A stretch of 28,979 nucleotides of DNA, taken from NCBI GenBank assembly GCA_032718475.1, contig JAUCBJ010003167.1, forward strand, positions 1-28,979. Reading direction: 5' to 3'. The notes below the pieces were generated by a model. It ran no database searches and was not told the origin of the DNA. It saw only the letters and a list, made by a program, of their open reading frames with translations. Source of the DNA: Nemertoderma westbladi (taxonomy: Eukaryota > Xenacoelomorpha > Nemertodermatida > Nemertodermatidae). Below, piece by piece: positions 7,848-15,456 of this stretch (position 1 is its first letter; every line of letters starts with the position of its first letter). The translations under genes and the position numbers were made by a program.

Positions 7848-10800
7848 GTAACAGCACCTTCAATTAATATTTCTGTAATTAATTAAGTAAGATAAACTAC
7901 TATATAGTACAGTACAGTATAGTACTATCTTAACGTTAAAGGTAAATTAAAAAAATATATATATTGCGATTTTCTTTTTAGAATTGAAAAGAGTGAGAGG
8001 GGTGATTCCGGTGCATATACTCTCGTTCTCAGCAATAAGTCAGGGACTGTTGAAGGAACGGCTAATGTCACGGTACAAGGTAAGTACTGACACAATCTTA
8101 CATAACATAGTCGGCATACATTAGGTCCAATGGTGAAAGCGCCAAATAGTCACCTTCCCAAATCCAGTGTGCTTGACATATCGGCCTACAAGCTAATTGA
8201 TATCTTACGGATACGTAATGACAGTATATAATATCCGAAATGGTGTGAAGGAAATATAATCTACGAAATCACTTGTGTTCCAATGCATGATGAGCCTTGC
8301 AAACTTGATTATTAACCATTTAATTTGTGAAAGTTGAATTTTTGTAAATAAATCGTGTTTAGTGAATGATATGTTAAAACGGTATTTTCTCTCAATTAAT
8401 CATTGCAACGTTACATCCTATTAATACGTGAATTATCTGCCACGGCGTTATAAATGTTTAATTATTCGCATATTATACAAGGCACATCTTGCCATCTTCC
8501 TCAACAATAAATTAATAAGCGATGAATATATTCACCGATATAGGGATTATCTAAGAAGTAAAGGAGGAAAAGTATGACTCGTGGATTCGGATACAATTGC
8601 ATTTCCATGTACACATTATAATAATGATTCAAGAATTATTTTCAAAGAAATAATGCGAAACAAGTCACTTGTATTAATATCAAATTGTCTTATTATGATG
8701 CGAAAAGAAAGGAAATTTAATTGTTTTGAAAAATAAATAAACAAAAATCCATTTAGACTTGAGTTAGTGGCGCACAATGGTTGCAAACTTAAAATTGATA
8801 TAAAAATTAATTTAACACGTTAATGGAAAGGAGTGGGTTACAGTGATAAACGCAATAGATTTTGTATGCGATTATTTCTTATTCACTTGCGACCAAGTTG
8901 CGCCACTACTATGTCAGACTCAGGCATGGTAATGTTGTGATTCTTCTATTTCACAGAGATATGTAGATTGGCTTCCACTCTGTAACCATTCGCGCAGCTC
9001 AGGGTTACAGGTACTTACGAACTCTTGGTCGGCGGAGCTCCAATAAGTAAGAGTTCCCCAGTAACAGATGTTGTAAATTACAAAAGCAACCGGAAATGCG
9101 ATACGTGAGTAATAGTCCAAACTGCGGAAGAATTCGATAAAGGTACTCCTTTGCTTTTTGCGTTTTCTATCGTATGCGTTCAGGTTGTAGTCGTGCACTC
9201 TGGAATTGTTGAACCCCGCGAAGACAGAGAAAGGTCTCTGAGAGAGGGAATCAACTCCCGGGCGTTTGTGTCTGTCGAATTCTGCGCGACATCTTATGTT
9301 AGTTTTGACCTCCGTGATTTTCATCTTGTTTGCGCAATTCGTTCTTGTTAGTGGTGTTTCGCAGGCGCAGTTTTGAGAGTAAGACTCGCTATTTACGAAA
9401 CTAACTATCATAAATTCTAAGAGTTGGCTCGAAACAAATAGTAAACATCCGCAGAAGTATACATCGTTGGCTGTGAGATGGGCGGACTGGTAAAACTGGG
9501 TGGTTGTCGTGAGTATTAGCGTTAGCATGCTAAGTTCCGTGGTGATGCCTATAGTTGCGCGCGCGGGGACTGAACCAATCCAGAAGGAAGACCAAGAGAA
9601 GGTAACGATAACGCTTGCTGGAAACAAACTCTGGATGATAAACAAAGATGAAGTCCGTGTGAGTAGGTAGCTGGAATGTACAAAAGAATAATTACCGATC
9701 TGATAACTACTGTAGCCTTGGGTGACAGTGCGTTTTCGTAACCTATAGTGATTTGACCATAGATTTCCCATCGCAATCTCTTTATCTTTAACCATGATAA
9801 CAACTTCATCGACGGGATCCCGGTAACTTTGTAGATTTAGAGAGCAATTCTGTTTGTCCAGCGGAAACAGAAAGAAATCCATTTTCATGTGGACAGTTAC
9901 TAAGATTCTCCTTGTCCATAGGATGTTCCCATCGTGGTACACGTAGAACCCTTGTTGACTTTTGTCCGAGAAGTCTTCGAATTGAACTGTTTCTAGAAAG
10001 TAGACCGATGGTCGCCAGAACTTATGTATCCCTGAGTTTGGAACTGATATTCTATCGTTTATATACGGATGTTTCAATCGCTGATCTCTCCAGTACAAAC
10101 GTAGGAATATATCGGCTCTGCAGGTTTTCTCGAACTCATTAATGGGTCCTAGAAACTGGATGTACATGGATAATATTACCTGTGTAGCAACCGTCGCATT
10201 GTTTTCGTCTTTGTTGTAAGGCCGCACCCATCTATTGTACCGTGTTTCGTCGTCTACAATGTCTTGCAAGTGTTTGCGAACGTTAGTCGATGATTCCATG
10301 GCTTCGGCTTGCATATCAATAAGAGTCAAAATTAGAACAATAAATCCAAATATTTTATGCGACTTGCCATAACTAGCCATCTTTTATAATAAATAATATA
10401 TTAAGTGTTCCTATAAGTTGAATCATATTCTGTGGAGCAATCTATAGAGTTTGGCGTCGTGGCCGGTAAAGAAACCGCCGCAGATTATATTATGTCGCGA
10501 TTCGAAACATGTTCTACTCAGGCGAAATACAACAGTCAGTCTCTTCACACTTTCCTCCAGTTAATGTTGTATTAGTGCGGTGTAATGGTATCCACATATT
10601 TTCACTAATGGAAAGACGAAGAGAAAGAATAAACACCATTCCGAGTACAATGTTTACATTAAATGCGATTCCGTATATCGTGATTTCTAGCCAATTATGT
10701 AGGTTTACAATAATTGTTCGAAATCATCTTTTTTTTCTGAGAAATTACCACAAGAGATCGAAGTAATTGTATAGTAAGCGAAGATCACAACATTAACTTA

Positions 10801-13800
10801 ATTTCAGAAAAAATTACATTACAAAATTATATACAATAGTCGAGCCCAGACGTTTTCAAATCAATCATTAAATTTTTAAATTTGATAAAATAAAATTCAA
10901 AAATCTTTCTTTACTTTCTAAATGGCCGTTCCTCTACGGTAAGTGCAATTTAATAGGGTAAACGATTAGGGACGGGCGGTTGGGTGATCTCTGATCACGG
11001 GGAGAGGCATCGCATTTTCGTGGTTTCTGATTGGCTTGACTTTCAGGAAGCTTACAAGAAGTAGAAACTTCTTAGAATATTTTATGTGAGCTAATTGTCT
11101 AGCTGCTTGGTACGATATTGATTGGAACAAGGGGCGACAAGGTTTTATTGGTTATTGTTTAATGTGGCCAGCTGGGAATCGATTGGCAATTTGTCCCTAG
11201 CTGGCATTCCTCATTACAGAAACTATGTAACTACAGGGAACACTTTGTGTCACTCAAACGAATACATTGTCTTCTCCGCTTACTTCGGGAAATAAGGCGC
11301 GCTGACAACTTCGCACTACGTTTGTTTTTATTTTATACAATAATTAATTGGTGGGATAGGTTTGAAACAGGACAATTACCGAGAGCTAACGAAAGCTACC
11401 GAAAGTTATGCGAAAGTTATCGAAAAAGTTAAAGCAGGGACGAAAGCTATCCATTTACTGATAAGGGCACATTTCGCACTTTCAGCTTCCGATATTATTA
11501 ATAAACAAAAAAGATATGGACTTTAATTCAAATAATTGCCGTTTAATTTCAAATAAACCTTCGCGAAATATAGATACACTCATACCGTAAGGGTGCACTG
11601 CAGTAATGCTAGGATAGGCTACTGCAGCGGCAGTACTGGGGTACCTCCACCTGCCCTGCTACTCAGACCGGCTACAGTCTGACCGCGATGCGGCGCATTT
11701 CTGCATTACGGACTGATGGATGGCCTACAGTACATACTAACATACTGACTCCTGGTAATTAAGGGAGGGATTAGAGGTGAGGCATTCAGGTTTTACTATC
11801 GACGTAATCAGTACCCGAATTGAATTTCGCTTTAAAAATATTGTAAGAGTTTGTAATGTATAGGCCGCTATATACTCAATGTTGTAATGCGCCGCCACGC
11901 GGTCAGACGGTAGCCGGTCTGATTAGCAGGGTAGTTAATAAACAGTTAATAAACAAGCATAGCACTGTCACTGTAGTAGTACGGTAGTAGAGCACTTAGT
12001 GTATCAGTGAATTTATATTTTGCGATTTGTTTATTTTCGATTTGTTAGTTTGTATATTTGCTATTAATCGGCAATTAGTTGAATTATATCACCTGTCTTT
12101 TTTGTTTACGAATGCTATCGAACGCTGAGAGTGCGAAATGTACCCCCTATCAGTGATTGGATAGCTTTCACCCCTTTTTTAACCTTTGCGATAACTTTCG
12201 CATAACTTTCGGACATCTTCGCAATTTTGTTTAAAAATCTGATCATTTATCTGTACATACCGGTAGGTGCTAATTGGGGTTGGTTGCATTCAGTGGGTAA
12301 TCATGCTTATGCATTTGGGGCTGATGGTAACATACATTGGGGATGGGTGGTTTCAACTCTGGGGGAGGTACGGTAGGATTTCTAATTTATTGGTCATTGT
12401 CTTAATTTAGTGGTGCAGTTTTGTTAGGTTAGGGGTTGGGTTCGTGGCACACTGCTGATGAGGAGAACCACGAATCCCAGGGTTCAGTGTTTAAATCTCC
12501 AAAACCCTTTTATAAAATTTATTACTTAAGACTTACCTTTTCGGCGGACAAAATGTCCTATATTTTTCTTAATTTATGGGATAGCCTATTCGTGCAATAC
12601 TTACTGGTACCTGTAGTTACTGTATGGTTTGGTGCAGTTTTCCCTGTGGTAGTTGGGTTGGGAGCACTAAAATTGATTTGGTATTTCATTTTTTAATAGG
12701 CCTTAGTGCCTGAGTACTAACAGTGGCCCAAGTGGCCCTAAATGCTAGGTAGTATCTGAGGGAATAAGACCCCATTTCCTATTTTATTGTTTTCATATTA
12801 ATATCACAATCCCTCTAATCGTGGTTGTCTAAAATCATATAACTTTCGGTAGCATTCGTTAGCTTTCGGTAATTGTCCTCTTTCAGAACTATCCAAAATG
12901 GTGGAAAAGTACTGTAGCTCCTTGCATAACACACAACAGCATCCATATATAATGTACAACTTTATTCGCTGGTGAATTTATAGGGTTTTTATATTGAGAG
13001 CTCTTTGTACTGCGGTTAAGAATGAAGAACCACGTGGTGTCAGTAGGACACGAGTTAGGCCGGTTACCTTACTGGTAAAACCGGTACAGATGGCCAACCA
13101 GTTACTTTCATTTTGCTGGCTAGGTCAGTACCGGCACGGTCCGTGGTGGCCTGGTGGGCCTGTAACTGTAGGCCTATAATATTGCCGCTATGTCGCAGCA
13201 GTACGTAAACGAACGATATAATGAATTTATTGGTACAATACAGTTAACGGTTTTTTTGGTTGAAATTAAAAGTTCGTTTTACGGTGGCGGTGGGTTGGAT
13301 AAGACCATCATAAGTGACCAAAAAAGTTCGACAATTCAAAAATTTTTATATTTTGTTATGAAGATAAACCAGGGCCACCCGAAGGCCCCATTGAGTATCC
13401 GGAGACGACAAAGAATTCTGTCACGTTGACATGGAAACCTCCGAAGGACGATGGCGGCGTACCTGTAACGGGTTACACAATCGAGAGAAGGGTAAGAATA
13501 TTAGCTTATAGAAACTCAAAACAAAGTTCTTCTAACTTTGTGATACTTTGCTCTCCTCCCTTACCTTTATTTAATATTTATATATTATACTATAATTTAT
13601 AAGATAATCTCATTCCTTATTTATATTCTAAGCGGCTTAATTATTTATTTTTACTTAGGCCTACTTTATACAGTTACACTGTGATAATAAGGGGGGGGGG
13701 GGGGGGTGGTATTTCATTAAATGATACAGAGTATAATTAAGTTAAGTAAACTCTTCCCGTTTACAGAGTAAAGGCCGTAAATAATTTAAAATTGTCTGTA

Positions 13801-14100
13801 TTTAATTGTGCTTGGGTTATTTTTGCACTTAATTGACTAAATTATTAAAAACTACTTAATGATTAATTTGGTACTGTATTATACTGTATATATGTTTTAT
13901 TGATTATTTGTTACTATGGTAACAACAGGATAAATCTAGAAAAGTATGGACATCTGTTGCTACCGGTTTCATGGCAACGACAATAACAGCTGAGAAACTC
14001 ACCGAAGGTAACGAATATGTGTTCCGAGTTCGAGCGGAGAACGAGTTCGGGGAAAGTGAGCCACTAGATGGCGCTGCCATTATTGCTAAGAATATGTTCG
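7664..14100 (+). CDS. Titin/twitchin-like giant muscle protein, internal Ig-FN3 segment (partial, 4 exons)
   Basis: Four exons join in frame: 7664-7847, 7982-8079, 13364-13491 and 13929-14100. They encode about 60+33 residues of an I-set Ig domain (DLKDVRIRAGQPLVL, PPPTVAWK, then DSGAYTLVLSNKSGT). A fibronectin III domain follows, with the titin-type opening DKPGPPEGP, SVTLTWKPPKDDGG, VTGYTIERR, W and GNEYVFRVRAENEFGESEP. Phases match at every junction (2, 1, 0), each with GT-AG. Known: repeated Ig/FN3 modules of this style form sarcomeric titin, twitchin and projectin, scaffolds of thick filaments. Neither end of the gene is in the window and no further exon is seen after 14100. The 5.3-kb intron between the Ig and FN3 domains holds the antisense Cys-loop receptor. 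Which titin-family paralogue this is cannot be told from two domains. Confidence 0.85.
7982..8079 (+). CDS. Titin-like exon: end of Ig domain
   Basis: The acceptor TTTTTAG ends at 7981 and the donor CAAG/GTAAGT follows 8079. It encodes RIEKSERGDSGAYTLVLSNK and then SGTVEGTANVTVQ. This includes the DxGxYxL signature of strand F and the G strand. It ends in phase 1, and the G is completed to Asp by the FN3 exon. Confidence 0.88.
8080..8919. other. Intron segment 5' of the nested receptor
   Basis: Part of the 5.3-kb intron 8080-13363. AT-rich with no ORF. Around 8826-8845 is a weak match (GGAAAGGAG...GTTACAGTG) to the dispersed repeat seen at 4481 and 25071. On the - strand this is the 3' flank of the receptor; I see no strong AATAAA, only an ATTAAA near 8714. 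Confidence 0.5.
8920..10380 (-). CDS. Cys-loop ligand-gated ion channel, GABA/glycine anion-channel type, single exon
   Basis: 486 residues, ATG at 10380 in an AAAGATGG context, no introns. In order: a signal peptide at about 1-27; a ligand-binding domain at about 35-243 (IFLRLYWRDQRL at 91-102, FWRP at 121-124, FPLD at 172-175, a loop-C-like GNYSFVHSSYLLTR at 229-242, and sequons at N60, N178 and N230); M1 at about 245-268 with P254; the PAR motif at 272-274 before M2 (275-295); M3 at about 306-329; a basic loop at 330-424; and M4 at about 427-447. PAR is the known mark of anion-selective pentameric channels, so it probably forms a chloride channel gated by a small transmitter at the plasma membrane. 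Oddities: the first cysteine of the Cys-loop is replaced by M165 (C179 remains), M2 has E282 at 8', and a 39-residue tail after M4 holds C458 and C476. It lies antisense within an intron of the titin-like gene. The ligand is unknown. Confidence 0.92.
   Translation of the reverse strand: MASYGKSHKIFGFIVLILTLIDMQAEAMESSTNVRKHLQDIVDDETRYNRWVRPYNKDENNATVATQVILSMYIQFLGPINEFEKTCRADIFLRLYWRDQRLKHPYINDRISVPNSGIHKFWRPSVYFLETVQFEDFSDKSQQGFYVYHDGNILWTRRILVTVHMKMDFFLFPLDKQNCSLNLQSYRDPVDEVVIMVKDKEIAMGNLWSNHYRLRKRTVTQGYSSYQIGNYSFVHSSYLLTRTSSLFIIQSLFPASVIVTFSWSSFWIGSVPARATIGITTELSMLTLILTTTTQFYQSAHLTANDVYFCGCLLFVSSQLLEFMIVSFVNSESYSQNCACETPLTRTNCANKMKITEVKTNIRCRAEFDRHKRPGVDSLSQRPFSVFAGFNNSRVHDYNLNAYDRKRKKQRSTFIEFFRSLDYYSRIAFPVAFVIYNICYWGTLTYWSSADQEFVSTCNPELREWLQSGSQSTYLCEIEESQHYHA
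10381..11352. other. 5' flank of the receptor within the titin-like intron
   Basis: Non-coding. The first 120 bases upstream of the receptor ATG would hold its promoter or 5' UTR, but I see no clear TATA or Inr. The rest is AT-rich with short GC-richer patches (10965-11030). No gene recognised. Confidence 0.45.
11353..12900. repeat. Large imperfect inverted repeat (foldback element) with a later insertion
   Basis: The left arm, about 11353-11709, is the diverged reverse complement of 11884-12212 plus 12839-12900. The strongest matches are 11651-11709 with 11884-11934 (TAGCCGGTCTGA core), 11388-11485 with 12124-12212 (GATAACTTTCGCATAACTTT core), and 11355-11405 with 12839-12900 (CGGTAATTGTCCT core). 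The loop is about 174 bases. The right arm is interrupted at 12213-12838, while the left arm is continuous. No coding capacity was found, so this resembles a non-autonomous foldback transposon or an old inverted duplication. Confidence 0.8.
12213..12838. mobile_element. 626-bp insertion in the right arm, flanked by an 11-bp duplication
   Basis: ATAACTTTCGG stands on both sides (12202-12212 and 12839-12849). The uninterrupted left arm has this site only once. That is the expected mark of a transposition event with an 11-bp target-site duplication. The inserted DNA has no inverted termini, no poly(A) tail and no recognisable domain. One 86-codon open frame inside (12436-12696) looks random. The duplication could in part reflect the local ATAACTTTCG motif repetition. 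Confidence 0.55.
12901..13363. other. Intron segment before the FN3 exon
   Basis: Non-coding. A patch of GC-richer sequence with repeated CCGGT motifs (13055-13150) shows no recognisable product. It ends at the TATGAAG acceptor at 13363. Confidence 0.45.
13364..13491 (+). CDS. Titin-like exon: first half of FN3 domain
   Basis: Joined to the G of the previous exon it reads DKPGPPEGPIEYPETTKNSV and then TLTWKPPKDDGG...GYTIERR. The donor AGG/GTAAGA follows 13491, phase 0. The Pro-Gly-Pro-Pro opening and TLxWxPPxxDGG are the hallmarks of titin A-band FN3 domains. Confidence 0.9.
13492..13928. other. Intron within the FN3 domain
   Basis: AT-rich spacer between the two FN3 half-exons, with a 16-base poly(G) tract at 13691-13706. 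Nothing else is recognised. Confidence 0.7.
13691..13706. repeat. Poly(G) tract, 16 bases
   Basis: Uninterrupted run of G inside the FN3 intron. Confidence 0.9.
13929..14100 (+). CDS. Titin-like exon: second half of FN3 domain
   Basis: The acceptor CAACAG ends at 13928 and the donor G/GTGAGT follows 14100. It encodes DKSRKVWTSVATGF through the strand-F/G signature EYVFRVRAENEFGESEP and the linker AAIIAKNMFG. It ends in phase 1. Reading through the donor gives a stop two codons later (14106-14108), so intron retention would truncate the protein here. Confidence 0.9.
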
Positions 14101-15217
14101 GTGAGTGACGTCATAATGTATGTGATAGGGATACGTATTAGACCAAGGCGCCTTGGTTTAGACCCGGGCTGATCGAGTTATTTAGGAACGTGTTTGTAAC
14201 CCCTTCGCGCCGCACATGACACATTGCTGATAAAAGTAGTAAATATCAATCATTGTTATATTTATCCCGATTGGTCGAAAGACTTTGAATCCCCACTCCA
14301 TCCAATGCGGGGGGGCGGGTACGGAACTTGTTACCAGCACAGAAACCCGAATGATACGAAACTAAAGTTTTATGTAACTCTGAAATATATATATATATTG
14401 CATATTTTTTTAGGGCAATCTACTTTATAATAATAATAATTGATTTTACATACCGTTAGAGAATTATTATAAATTTCTGAGCTAATCAGCGAATTATAAC
14501 ACCTATTACTCAAAGCAAACTATCTACATTAACAAAACTAATATATATTGATTAATGATTTATTACCTGCATATATATAATACCAATGAATAAGTGTATA
14601 TGTTTGGATCATAAATAATGTCAATTAATTTATGAATTGAGTATCACAAGCAATAATTAGCTGCAGGTTCCTTTATACTACTATATGTCTAGGGATATAC
14701 AATAATTATAAAAGTTTCAGTTAAATAATTATTAGTAAATATGATCCATATTTAACAATTTAGAATTTAAACAATGTCGCCAATCACCCAAACATGATAC
14801 CTAAAAGTTATTAAAATAAAGTGTCTGCGAAGATACTGCTTTAAATAAAACATAAAATAATTTCATTAACAGTCTTACTAAGATTTCAAATTAATTAACA
14901 TTAATGATTAATTGATTTTTTTGCAATTATTTGTTAAACTTAATTATTTATAAATTGTATTCCGAAATCAAATTTTCACTACATATAAATCGTTATAAAA
15001 TATAAAAATATACAAAAGAGTTTTATAGACGGATACACATATGTTTAAAATGCATATCAATAAACCCATCAAAGAAAGGGCGTTTGTATGTAAGGGAGGG
15101 GAGGGGGGGGGGGGGGGGAGATACATAACGAAATATACACATTGTATGAGAACAGTTAATGCACTTTAAGATATAGCAGAGCATTGCATATTAGAATAAT
15201 AATTGCTGGCTATTTTG
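14101..15217. other. Convergent intergenic or intronic region
   Basis: Very AT-rich, lying between the last visible titin-like exon and the KLF stop codon. It contains a perfect CRE-like TGACGTCA at 14106-14113 and a G-rich tract (15094-15119). On the - strand the nearest AATAAA after the KLF stop is at 14559-14564, a possible but unproven KLF polyadenylation signal. Confidence 0.45.
15103..15118. repeat. Poly(G) tract, 16 bases, in a G-rich stretch
   Basis: Run of 16 G preceded by GGGAGGGGA. On the - strand this is a C tract in the presumed KLF 3' UTR, so the transcript would be C-rich here. Confidence 0.85.
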
Positions 15218-15456
15218 TTATAGTAGATGTCTCCGCATGTGTAAGGCGAGGTGATCAGATCTCGAGAAGGGCCTCATGCAGACGGTGCATATGAAGGGTT
15301 TGGATCCGGTGTGTTTGCGGTAGTGGCGGGTGAGTTCGTCTGATCTCGCGAAACGCCAGTCGCACGAGTTCCACGAGCACAGATACGGGCGCTCGCCCGT
15401 GTGTAACCGTTGGTGGGCCTTCAAGTGGGAACTCTTTGTGTAAACTTTATCGCAAC
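15218..15456 (-). CDS. klf5: KLF exon 4: rest of ZF1, ZF2, ZF3 and stop
   Basis: The acceptor TTTTTCAG ends at 15457. Coding begins with GT, completing Gly, then [14 protein letters not shown]. It ends ...ALHMRRHLL with TAA at 15220-15218. All zinc-binding Cys and His residues are present. Confidence 0.95.

Noticed and set aside
9151-10142. Open frames antisense or frame-shifted to the receptor (9151-9351, 9549-9809, 9912-10142)
   Set aside because: Shadows of the receptor coding frame with no recognisable domains.
12436-12696. 86-codon open frame in the 626-bp insertion
   Set aside because: No recognisable domain and its composition matches the flanking non-coding DNA, so it is treated as random.
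14106-14113. CRE (TGACGTCA) as a regulatory site
   Set aside because: A perfect consensus, but it overlaps the FN3 exon donor and stands alone, so chance is likely. Noted only in the flanking-region entry.
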